DNA of 64,000 bases. Origin: Pseudoalteromonas sp049257235. Lineage in GTDB: Bacteria; Pseudomonadota; Gammaproteobacteria; Enterobacterales; Alteromonadaceae. Under the pieces are notes generated by a model. The model saw only the letters and a program-made list of their open reading frames with translations, had not been told where the DNA came from and made no database searches. Below, in pieces: positions 19,098-26,643 of this stretch (positions within the stretch are counted from its first letter, which is position 1; the number at the start of each line of letters is the position of its first letter). The position numbers were made by a program, and so were the translations under genes. The DNA is taken from the NCBI RefSeq assembly GCF_049257235.1, contig NZ_JBMMUF010000005.1:186001-250000 (forward strand), written 5' to 3'.

Positions 19098-20219
19098 CTA
19101 ACCCTGCATTTCCTCTTTACGTAATACAGGTTTTGCGTAAATAGCCTTCACCAAGTCGCGTAAATGCTCAGGGATCAGGTTCATACGTTCGGCAAATTCT
19201 TTTACATCTGCAGATTCAGTATCAACAATCGCCTCGGCATGATCTGCGGCGATATAGTTGCCTGGGTGCAAATAAAACGACTCAAGAATTTGTCTGTCTA
19301 TGGTTTTTGCTAAATCTTCAGGGGTGTCGCACCCATGCGCAATAGGTTTACCAAAGGCAAGATGGACATGACCCTTGTCGGTAGTAAAACCCTCGACAAT
19401 GCTCTCGATGTCTTCACCTGCTTGCTTCACATACTCACCATGATGCTTTTTATGGTAAAGCTCTTTCGCTTTTGCTTGTGCGCATGGCTCATACTGGTAA
19501 GAAATGGATACTGGAACGATTTTTAATTCGCGGACGTAATCTGCAAAATCTTTCTTCTGTTTGCGGCCATTAAGCTGCAACATTTTCAGTAAAGCTGGAT
19601 CTGTCTGGTCATGACCATCTTTAGTACGACCTTCACGCTGGGCAATCCAAATACTGTGGCCTTCATCAAGTGAATCGTAAATATACGCCGACAGTTGAGT
19701 TAAAGCGCGTAACATCTCTTTTGGCGCTTTGGCCGAGCGCTTTACTATGAAGCTCTTATTGAGGCGCATCAGTTCAGTGATATAAGGAATTTGCAGCAAG
19801 TTATCACCAATAGCGATACGCACTGTATTCATATCATGCTGATGCAAACCAAAGTTCACAAGCGCAGGGTCAAGAACGATATCTCTGTGATTTGAGATAA
19901 ATAAATAGGCACTGTCTTTATCAAGTGCATCTAGCCCTGAAAAAGTGACTTTTGAAGTCGTGGTTTTAACAATGTGTTCAAGATAATGCACCACTTCTAA
20001 TTGCACTTGGCGTACCGAGGCAACATTGCCCCATTTACGCTGCAATTGCCAACGCACCAGTGGGCGCGATAAAAAGCGCATGGGGGCAACCCAACTTGGT
20101 AAATTGTGCTTGGCAATAAGGTCTACAAACGCGTTGTCAGCGACCAATCTCGCAACCGCGTCGGCTACTTCGTTATCGTTATAAGGTCTTATATCTGCGT
20201 ACTTATCCACGGCATTCAC
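19098..20219 (-). CDS. PlsC-like glycerophospholipid acyltransferase
   Basis: Protein of 373 residues with a 1-acyl-glycerol-3-phosphate acyltransferase-type core. Motif I is NHRDIVLD near residue 108 (the HX4D catalytic pair), motif II is FIVKRSAK near 160, and motif III is AQREGRTKDG near 190. The acyl chain would be transferred to a lysophospholipid or similar acceptor at the inner membrane. It is longer than PlsC (about 245 residues), with an extra N-terminal region and a C-terminal helical tail, so the exact acceptor is uncertain. It stands alone between two transport-related loci. Confidence 0.83.
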   Translation of the reverse strand: MNAVDKYADIRPYNDNEVADAVARLVADNAFVDLIAKHNLPSWVAPMRFLSRPLVRWQLQRKWGNVASVRQVQLEVVHYLEHIVKTTTSKVTFSGLDALDKDSAYLFISNHRDIVLDPALVNFGLHQHDMNTVRIAIGDNLLQIPYITELMRLNKSFIVKRSAKAPKEMLRALTQLSAYIYDSLDEGHSIWIAQREGRTKDGHDQTDPALLKMLQLNGRKQKKDFADYVRELKIVPVSISYQYEPCAQAKAKELYHKKHHGEYVKQAGEDIESIVEGFTTDKGHVHLAFGKPIAHGCDTPEDLAKTIDRQILESFYLHPGNYIAADHAEAIVDTESADVKEFAERMNLIPEHLRDLVKAIYAKPVLRKEEMQG

Positions 20220-20280
20220 TTATTACTGCATGCAAAAATTCGGCGCGTATTGTATCGCGCCGACGAATTAATCGCTAAGT

Positions 20281-21453
20281 TTAACAACTCTTACCAGTAG
20301 AAGGTAGCCAAAGTGATTGAATTTTAAGCCATACCAATCGCAACATAAGCACAACTAACAATAGCGCCGAACCAGTCGCTAGCCATGAAGGAAGCACTGA
20401 TTCATGGTATGAAGTCAAAGCGACCACTTGCACATCAAACTCACTGACTAGGTAGTCAGTCAAATAGCCGAACAGCAAGGCAACACCGATAACCCCGATT
20501 AAATACGCAAACAGCGCCCTACGACCGAGCTCTTTGCCTACCACACCTAAGGTAGCAACATTGGTTGCCGGGCCAGCCAGCATGAACACCAACACAGAAC
20601 CCGGGGACACGCCTGCTAGCAACAAACCTGCGGCGATAGGAGTCGAGGCTGTGGCACAAATGTACATAGGAATAGAGATTATCACCATCACGGTCATTGC
20701 CAACAAGCCACTACCCCATTGACTAAGATAAGACGCAGGTACATAGGTGTGTACCAAGGCAGCAAAGAACAATCCGACCATCAGCCACAATGCTGTATCA
20801 CTGAGTAGTTTTGTGGCACTAAATTGCAGCGCTTGGGTGAGTTTAGTCATCGCGCCATGCTCGTCTGTGTCTTTATTTTTTCCCTGAGTTGAGGTCGAGG
20901 TTGAGGTTGAGCAACAAGCATGAGTCTCGATAGGGGTTGCATGTGTATCACAACAACTCGACTCCACCTGCGGATGCGATAGTTGTTGCTCTGAGGCACA
21001 GCACGGTGAAGATGTAGATGAAAGAGAACTGCTACTGTGATGTTGATGTGCAGTGCCCCCCTCTTTTCCTACCAAGACTCCGGCGGCAATCGCGCTGCAC
21101 ACTGCGGCTATCGGACGAATGATAGCCATAAACGGCCCTAACAAGGCATAGGACACAGACACTGAATCCACTCCAGTCTCAGGTGTTGATACCAAAAAGG
21201 AGGTAGTGGCACTTTTTGATGCTCCCGCTCGGCGAAGCCCCACAGCAGCGGGAATAACACCACATGAACACAGCGGCATGGGAGCACCTATCAGTGCAGC
21301 TTTTACTGTGGTCCAAAAGCCCTCTTGACCGAGGTGACGTTGCAAAATGTGACTGGGTAAATACACATTCAACACCCCTGCTAAGAACAACCCCAACAGC
21401 AACCAAGGAGCTGACAACACAAATAAGTCCCAGAAGTTACTGATTAAGTCCAT
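20281..21453 (-). CDS. SO_0444-type Cu/Zn efflux permease
   Basis: Membrane permease of 390 residues in the ArsP/DUF318 group. Two halves, each with about four transmembrane helices, are joined by a hydrophilic loop (about residues 130-200). The first half has the family motif PLCSCGVIPAAVGLRRAG. The loop is rich in metal ligands: HQHH, three CC pairs (PCCA, SCCD, ACCS) and several further His. This fits a heavy-metal exporter, as does the ZntR-like regulator upstream, whose 3' end overlaps this start by 17 bp. The symbol is left blank because the transported metal is inferred. Confidence 0.87.
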   Translation of the reverse strand: MDLISNFWDLFVLSAPWLLLGLFLAGVLNVYLPSHILQRHLGQEGFWTTVKAALIGAPMPLCSCGVIPAAVGLRRAGASKSATTSFLVSTPETGVDSVSVSYALLGPFMAIIRPIAAVCSAIAAGVLVGKEGGTAHQHHSSSSLSSTSSPCCASEQQLSHPQVESSCCDTHATPIETHACCSTSTSTSTQGKNKDTDEHGAMTKLTQALQFSATKLLSDTALWLMVGLFFAALVHTYVPASYLSQWGSGLLAMTVMVIISIPMYICATASTPIAAGLLLAGVSPGSVLVFMLAGPATNVATLGVVGKELGRRALFAYLIGVIGVALLFGYLTDYLVSEFDVQVVALTSYHESVLPSWLATGSALLLVVLMLRLVWLKIQSLWLPSTGKSC

Positions 21454-21850
21454 CTACATCCTCCAATGCACTGAGAATAGAACAATGCTGCGCCGGAGCC
21501 TCACTACCACAACACTGTTGAGCCAATTGCGATAACGACGCATAAAACCGCTCTAACTCTGCTAAACGTTTTGCTACCAAATCGCGCTTTTTTAAGGTCA
21601 AGTCTTTGACTTCCTGACAACTGTGCTGGGCCTTTTCAAAGTTTATCTTCAACAGCTCAGCGATTTCTTCAAGGCTAAAACCCACCTCTTTTGCTCGGCG
21701 GATAAACTGCAATTGCGCCAGATGCTTTTGTGTATACTGCCGATATCCACTGTGGTCCCTGCTAGGCTCACTGAGTAATCCTTGCTGTTCGTAATAACGC
21801 AGGGTATCTGTACTCATTGATACCTGCGCTGCCAACTCACCTATTCGCAT
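21437..21850 (-). CDS. ZntR-like MerR-family metal-responsive regulator
   Basis: Regulator of 137 residues: an N-terminal MerR winged helix (MRIGELAAQVSMSTDTLRYYE), a dimerisation helix and a C-terminal metal loop. Cysteines C78, C113, C114 and C123 and H122 match the Zn ligands of E. coli ZntR (HSCQEVKDL, QQCCGS, HCSIL). Zn(II) or Cd(II) is therefore the likely signal. The frame is open to 21949, but the start at 21850 gives the canonical N-terminus and lies downstream of a MerR-type promoter. It is first in a two-gene unit with the permease, so it probably activates its own operon on metal stress. Confidence 0.92.
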   Translation of the reverse strand: MRIGELAAQVSMSTDTLRYYEQQGLLSEPSRDHSGYRQYTQKHLAQLQFIRRAKEVGFSLEEIAELLKINFEKAQHSCQEVKDLTLKKRDLVAKRLAELERFYASLSQLAQQCCGSEAPAQHCSILSALEDVDGLNQ

Positions 21851-21887
21851 GTTCGTCACACTCTTGTTAGGTACTTGCTCTACTGTG

Positions 21888-21919
21888 ATTATAAACCTTT
21901 GAGTCAACTCCAAGGTCAA
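21888..21919 (-). promoter_or_regulatory. MerR-type promoter/operator for the regulator-permease operon
   Basis: On the minus strand, -35 TTGACC (21914-21919) and -10 TATAAT (21888-21893) are separated by 20 bp, longer than the sigma-70 optimum, as in MerR-family targets. The spacer holds a near-perfect dyad, ACCTTGGAGT/ACTCAAAGGT (21895-21916, 9 of 10 matched, 2-bp centre). It lies 38 bp ahead of the regulator's ATG. MerR-type activators twist such long spacers to let RNA polymerase engage. Confidence 0.9.
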
Positions 21920-21986
21920 TAATTTTTTTTGCCATCGCCGATTGTCCATGAAAAACTACCCGCCTCATTCAACTTCGGAGCCAGCC

Positions 21987-22931
21987 ATGAACATTGTTAT
22001 GTTAGATACACACACTCTCGGCGAAAATGCATTAACGCCATTGGAGCAACTTGGCCACTTTACAGGGTATGCATTAACATCCCCAAGCGAAGTGATCCCA
22101 CGCTCAAAAAACGCCCATGTGCTGATCACCAATAAAGTAAAAATCACTAAAGAGCACATGCAAGCGCTACCTAACTTACAGCTTATTTGTGTTGCAGCCA
22201 CTGGCACTAACAACATTGATTTACCCGCAGCACGTGAATGCGGTGTCACTGTATGCAATGTTGCAGGCTATTCAACAGCCAGCGTTATTCAACATACCTT
22301 CACGCTTATGTCGTTACTTCTGAACAATATGCATCGTTATATTAACGACTGTCACGAGGGAGCATGGCAACGAAGTGATATGTTCTGTCGTTTGGACTAT
22401 CCGATACACGAGCTTGCAGGTAAACAACTGACAATTATTGGCTACGGTGAGTTAGGTCAGGGAGTCGAAAAAGTCGCCCAGGCCTTTGGTATGCAGGTGG
22501 TCATTGCAGAGCGCCAAGGCGCAGAGCCAAGACAAGGACGCATGCGTTTCGAAGATGCACTTGCACAGGCCGATATTGTCTCTATCCACAGCCCGTTGAC
22601 AGAGGACACCGTTAACCTTATCAACGCTGACACGCTGGCACTTATGAAACCTTCTGCGGTGCTCATAAATACTGCGCGCGGACCGATTATCAATGAAGCG
22701 GATCTCGCTCAGGCGCTGACTAATGGCACGATAGCAGGTGCTGCGTTGGACGTACTGAGTGAGGAACCGGCTCGCTCAGATAATCCTTTACTTGAGTACA
22801 CCGGCAGCAACTTACTGTTGACCCCTCATACAGCGTGGGCGTCACACCAAGCAAGGGACAGATTAATCGCGCAAATAGCACTTAACATCACCGCATTTAC
22901 TCATGGTGAAAGTAGAAACTTGGTTAGTTAA
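21987..22931 (+). CDS. D-2-hydroxyacid dehydrogenase (glycerate/hydroxypyruvate reductase type)
   Basis: NAD(P)-dependent dehydrogenase of 314 residues. The nucleotide-binding loop is IIGYGELGQGV (near 150-160). The catalytic Arg sits in NTARGP, the Glu in LSEEPAR and the His in TPHTAWAS, all in the expected order. The nearest functional relatives are HprA-like glycerate dehydrogenases, but substrate cannot be read from sequence. The frame is open from 21942; the ATG at 21987 follows CGGAG and gives the family N-terminus MNIVMLDTHTLG. It is divergent from the metal-regulator operon. Confidence 0.9.
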   Translation: MNIVMLDTHTLGENALTPLEQLGHFTGYALTSPSEVIPRSKNAHVLITNKVKITKEHMQALPNLQLICVAATGTNNIDLPAARECGVTVCNVAGYSTASVIQHTFTLMSLLLNNMHRYINDCHEGAWQRSDMFCRLDYPIHELAGKQLTIIGYGELGQGVEKVAQAFGMQVVIAERQGAEPRQGRMRFEDALAQADIVSIHSPLTEDTVNLINADTLALMKPSAVLINTARGPIINEADLAQALTNGTIAGAALDVLSEEPARSDNPLLEYTGSNLLLTPHTAWASHQARDRLIAQIALNITAFTHGESRNLVS

Positions 22932-23068
22932 ATTAACCAACTTATTGGTGAGTTTGCTAAACCAACATTCACCTTTAAAACATAAGCGATTGATATTAAA
23001 CAAATTTAAAAGTTGGCATCGAACTTGATATTCATTAGGTGAATTATAAAAACAGTATGGAAATTAAC

Positions 23069-23446
23069 ATGAAAAAAGCTTTACTCTGCGCCGTTGTTGC
23101 ACTCCCTCTTCTAGGCGGTTGTGTTATTTCAGTCAATGATGGCGATGCTGATGCGCATTGGGGCTCAAGTGACTGGCAACAGCAGCAGCGCAATAACCGC
23201 AACTATATTGCCAATATTGATTTAAACAGTGCTGCTATGACAGTAAAAGACATCTTAGGCACTCCTGATTTTAGTGAGACATTCAACCATCAGGGTGAGA
23301 CTTACCAAGTGCTATTCTACGCCACACAAAGCGTAAAATCAGACGGTAAAATCAGTAAAAATGAGTGCACTCCGTTAGTGTTCAAGTCCGGCCGCTTGGT
23401 CAGTGTTGGTGACAGCGCCTATCAGGCCCTGATAGGCAAGTTGTAA
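23069..23446 (+). CDS. DUF3192 family lipoprotein
   Basis: Small lipoprotein of 125 residues with lipobox LLGGC (Cys near residue 17). The mature part has a Gln/Asn-rich linker and then a compact domain (AMTVKDILGTPDFSE ... YQVLFYATQSVKSDGK ... CTPLVFKSGRLVSVG) typical of DUF3192, found mainly in Shewanella, Vibrio and Alteromonadales. The pattern resembles the BamE/SmpA-like lipoprotein fold, but this is inference. The start at 23069 is chosen over 23039 because it opens the signal peptide. It ends at a hairpin shared with the convergent REC-GGDEF gene. Confidence 0.83.
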   Translation: MKKALLCAVVALPLLGGCVISVNDGDADAHWGSSDWQQQQRNNRNYIANIDLNSAAMTVKDILGTPDFSETFNHQGETYQVLFYATQSVKSDGKISKNECTPLVFKSGRLVSVGDSAYQALIGKL

Positions 23447-23461
23447 GGTTAACGAGCCCGC

Positions 23462-23489
23462 CTAAGCGCTAGTTAGCACTAGCGCTTAG
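23462..23489. terminator. Perfect hairpin between convergent genes
   Basis: CTAAGCGCTAGT/ACTAGCGCTTAG, a 12-bp perfect stem with a 4-nt loop, fills the gap between the DUF3192 stop and the REC-GGDEF stop. There is no T tract on either side, so intrinsic termination is uncertain; it may protect 3' ends or act with Rho. Confidence 0.5.
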
Positions 23490-23491
23490 CA

Positions 23492-24394
23492 TTAGGGACA
23501 AAATGCAAAGCCATTGCGCCCTGCGTCTTTGGCTTGATGCAGTGCCTTCTGAGCTTTCTCTAATAGCTCTATTTCGTCACTGTCCTCATCGACGCCTTCA
23601 TAGGTAGCAGCTCCGATTGAGATTGTTACACGGTCTGATATAGGAGAGTCTATGTTCGCAATACACAAATCACGTATCACATTACACAGTTTATTCGATA
23701 ATGCTTGAGCTGTTTGCTCTTCACTGCCCGGCAGCACAGCCACGAACTTATCGGCGCCGTATCGAGCGACAAAATCACTACCACGTCGACAGTTATTAAC
23801 AAGCGTTTGTGCAACCAGTTTCAAACACTCATCACCTTTTTGGTGACCATAGTGGTCATTGAAGCGTTTAAAATAATCAATATCAATCAGCAACACAGAC
23901 AATGGCAACCCTGCACGTGCACTTCGGCGCCACTCTCTAGCAAAGTGTTCATCGAAGTAACGACGATTAGGAATTTCTGTTAAACCGTCGACGCTAGCAA
24001 GCATTTCCAACAGGTTATTCTTTTGTTTGATAACCAGTTGGTTTTTAACGCGCGCCCTGACAATAGCTGTACCAAAAGGCTTGGAAATATAATCCATTGC
24101 CCCAAGTTCTAAGCCCTTGGCTTCATCGCCCATAGACTCATGTGCAGAAATCATTATTACGGGGGTCGCTTGCGTACGCTCGTCATGCTTTAGAAGTTTA
24201 AGCGCCTCATAGCCACTCATTTGCCGAAGTGTTGCACCAAGTAAAATAAGCTCCGTTGTATTCTCTTTAAGCCATTCAAACATAGCTTCAGCGCTTTTGA
24301 CACCGTGTACCTGATACTTATCAGACAATGCTTTTGTAATTGTTGTCTGGTTGAACTCATCATCTTCCACGATGAGGATATTCGCTGACTTCAT
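23492..24394 (-). CDS. REC-GGDEF response-regulator-like protein with degenerate motifs
   Basis: Protein of 300 residues with an N-terminal receiver domain (1-120) and a GGDEF domain (135-298). The receiver keeps its acidic pair (VEDDE) and the switch lysine K105 in SKPFG, but the phospho-acceptor Asp is Gly at position 53 (ELILLGATLRQMSG). The cyclase domain keeps D171 (LLIDIDYFKRFND), but its signature reads GADKF at 213-217 in place of GGDEF. It may therefore be a phosphorylation-independent protein with weak or no cyclase activity. The start at 24394 follows AGGAAG; the in-frame codons upstream to 24538 have no conserved content. Confidence 0.85.
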   Translation of the reverse strand: MKSANILIVEDDEFNQTTITKALSDKYQVHGVKSAEAMFEWLKENTTELILLGATLRQMSGYEALKLLKHDERTQATPVIMISAHESMGDEAKGLELGAMDYISKPFGTAIVRARVKNQLVIKQKNNLLEMLASVDGLTEIPNRRYFDEHFAREWRRSARAGLPLSVLLIDIDYFKRFNDHYGHQKGDECLKLVAQTLVNNCRRGSDFVARYGADKFVAVLPGSEEQTAQALSNKLCNVIRDLCIANIDSPISDRVTISIGAATYEGVDEDSDEIELLEKAQKALHQAKDAGRNGFAFCP

Positions 24395-24924
24395 GAGTCT
24401 TCCTATTATGTACTCTGTTAAGTACTCGCCTAAAACTGCCCTATTTTGACATGTGACACACCAGGTCGTATTGACCTTTGAGGTATGAATTTTGTTCAAA
24501 TCAAAGGCTTTCAATGCTAGGAATGGGTCATGGTGCATAGTGAACTATGTCCATGGCCCATGACAACGCAGTGTACGCCTTTGGGCAGCGCCATTGGGGT
24601 ATTTTGTCTGCGTTATCGCCTGACTGACATAGAATCACTATGCAACGCAGGCTCTGCCTTGCCAAAATACCCAATGACTACTGCAAAATCAAACAGCAAA
24701 GGTCAACACGCCCTAGATATTAATAGCCATTTGCTATCAGTTTAGACGGTGTTTAGTGGTTTCATTTTGTTTTCGTACATTCCCTTCTCGTCGCTGCCAG
24801 AGTATCCGCTCACAAAAACCGAACTGTTTTACCTGTACTTAGAACAAAGCTAGCCTTGATAAGCTAGCTTTTAATCGCGCATTTTTAATAGTCACACGCG
24901 GGCGCTAATGCACTTTTAGTGCAG
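24395..24924. other. Intergenic region with nested inverted repeats, no gene seen
   Basis: I see no convincing coding sequence here. The stretch from 24529 to 24676 is strongly self-complementary (described separately). The remainder is the upstream region of the REC-GGDEF gene and the downstream region of the PhoH-family gene. No promoter was confidently placed. Confidence 0.6.
24529..24676. repeat. Nested palindromic intergenic element
   Basis: Hairpin CATGGTGCATAG/CTATGTCCATG (24529-24555, 4-nt loop) is followed by a larger structure with three nested pairs of arms. The outer pair is CATTGGGGTATTTTG (24592-24606) with CAAAATACCCAATG (24663-24676), one bulged base. The middle pair is CTGCGTT (24608-24614) with AACGCAG (24644-24650). 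The inner pair is CATAG/CTATG (24628-24642). A further AACGCAG at 24565-24571 could compete for CTGCGTT. It looks like a repetitive extragenic element or a structured RNA; which one cannot be told from one copy. Confidence 0.7.
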
Positions 24925-26325
24925 TCACAGATTTTCCTCTGCAAACGATGCGAGACGGCTGCGCACCACACCATTGAGGTTAACCGTAGCACTGCCCTCA
25001 AAATTCTTAAAGCGCTCTACTATGTAGGTTAAACCCGAGGTAACGGGTGTGAGATAGTTACTATCTATCTGTGCTAAGTTACCAGAGCAAATTAGCTTAG
25101 TGCCCGAACCACATCGCGTGATGATTGTTTTAAGTTGAGACGCGGTCAGATTTTGGCTCTCGTCCAACAACACAACCGCATTTTGAATGCTACGCCCGCG
25201 CATAAAGTTTACTGACTTAAACTGAATATTTGCTTTTTCCATAATGTAGTTGCGACTGGAAATCGGGTTTTCATCAGATTTATGCAACACCTCTAATGAG
25301 TCTGTGATTGCCGCTAACCACGGGGCCATCTTTTCTTCTTCCGTACCAGGCAAGAAACCAATAGATTCTGCTATTTCAGGGGTGTTACGAGTGACGATGA
25401 GTTTGTCGTAAGTTTTCTTCTCAATAATCATCTCCAGCGCACACGCCAACGCTAAAATTGTTTTACCGCACCCTGCTGGACCCGTTAGCAACACCAATTC
25501 GATATCAGGGTCGAGCAAAGCATCCATCGCCATGCCTTGGTAGATATTTTTAGGTTTAATCCCCCATGCACTGCGTGACATAAGCCGCTCTGCCCCCAAA
25601 TCTTTTAGGGTGATATGCGCATCATCATATTCCATGACCCGCGCCGCAAAATGCCCTGTATCATCAAGTAAATATTCATTTGCAAACACGTCTGGCACCA
25701 GCTCTCGTGATACATGATGAATCGCATCACGCCCTTGTTGCTCAGTTTCACACTCGCCAACATGCTGCCAAAAATCTCCTTTCACCTTTTTATAGCCAGA
25801 AGTCAGTAACGCAATATCGTCAATAAGTTGGTCAGTGCGATAGTCTTCAACAAAATGCAAACCTGCACCTTTGGCTTTAAGGCGCATATTAATGTCTTTG
25901 GTTACCAACACCACTTTGGCACTGCCATGCTGATTTTGTAGATGTACTGCACAATTAATAATTCTATGGTCGTTTTCGTTTCCAGGAAGACCTGAGATAC
26001 TGTCGGCATATAGATGGTCATTAACAATAATGAGCTTACCTCTGGGTTGCTCAGGTGCGCGCTTATTGTCCGGTAACAATACCCCTTCTAACATTTGCTC
26101 GGGTGTTGCGTCGCTGAGCACTTCGTCTAATGAACGAATCGCCACACGCGCATCACGACTGACATCACGTTTTCTGTCTTTGATATGATCTAGTTCTTCG
26201 AGGACTGTCATGGGGATGATAACGTCGTGTTCTTGGAAGGACAGATAAGCGAGGGGGTCGTGGAGCAATACATTGGTGTCTAGAACATACATCTTACTAC
26301 TTTCAACATGGCGGTCTTTGTCCAT
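24925..26325 (-). CDS. PIN-PhoH family protein (YlaK type)
   Basis: Protein of 466 residues with an N-terminal PIN nuclease-like domain (about 12-150; MYVLDTNVLLHDP and the later VTKDINMRLKA) fused to a PhoH ATPase domain. Walker A is GPAGCGKT near residue 280 and Walker B is VVLLDESQNLT near 390. PIN-PhoH proteins have been shown in mycobacteria to be RNA helicase/ribonucleases; this is not the same as the YbeZ PhoH that pairs with YbeY. AGGAA stands 7 bases ahead of the ATG at 26325. Divergent from rapA across 318 bp. Confidence 0.92.
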   Translation of the reverse strand: MDKDRHVESSKMYVLDTNVLLHDPLAYLSFQEHDVIIPMTVLEELDHIKDRKRDVSRDARVAIRSLDEVLSDATPEQMLEGVLLPDNKRAPEQPRGKLIIVNDHLYADSISGLPGNENDHRIINCAVHLQNQHGSAKVVLVTKDINMRLKAKGAGLHFVEDYRTDQLIDDIALLTSGYKKVKGDFWQHVGECETEQQGRDAIHHVSRELVPDVFANEYLLDDTGHFAARVMEYDDAHITLKDLGAERLMSRSAWGIKPKNIYQGMAMDALLDPDIELVLLTGPAGCGKTILALACALEMIIEKKTYDKLIVTRNTPEIAESIGFLPGTEEEKMAPWLAAITDSLEVLHKSDENPISSRNYIMEKANIQFKSVNFMRGRSIQNAVVLLDESQNLTASQLKTIITRCGSGTKLICSGNLAQIDSNYLTPVTSGLTYIVERFKNFEGSATVNLNGVVRSRLASFAEENL

Positions 26326-26643
26326 AGCGCATTCCTATTTTATCTTTATTATATCTTCACCTTTGCAACTACACTGACAAAGGTGGCAATGCCTATTGGC
26401 ATAATTTAAGTCTAGTCCATAGACACAAAAGTACGGCTAATAGGGGTAAAAAAATGTAAGAAAAAATGCATTTTTTGGTTTGCAAAACTGACCTTCTTTT
26501 GCTGCTGTATATAAACTAAACAAGCAGTCCGATATTTATCAGTTTTAAGGTGATAAACACCAATTAGCGCGCTAATATAGCCGCCTTTTTTTGCTCGGGC
26601 ACTAGCTCGAGTTCAGCTAAACCAAGTCGAGATTGAGCACGCA
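26326..26643. other. Divergent upstream region of the PhoH-family gene and rapA
   Basis: No gene seen. On the minus strand a TATAAT (26348-26353) lies ahead of the PhoH-family gene but without a good -35 box. On the plus strand GTGATA-N17-TAATAT just ahead of rapA is a possible but weak promoter. The stretch is AT-rich with short inverted repeats of no clear meaning. Confidence 0.4.

Noticed and set aside
24530..24745. 71-codon frame over the nested repeat
   Set aside because: Its sequence is set by the palindromes; no ribosome site and no similarity I recognise.
26505..26535. LexA (SOS) box ahead of rapA
   Set aside because: CTGTATATAAACT resembles one half, but the second half CAG is at the wrong distance (17 bp rather than 10).
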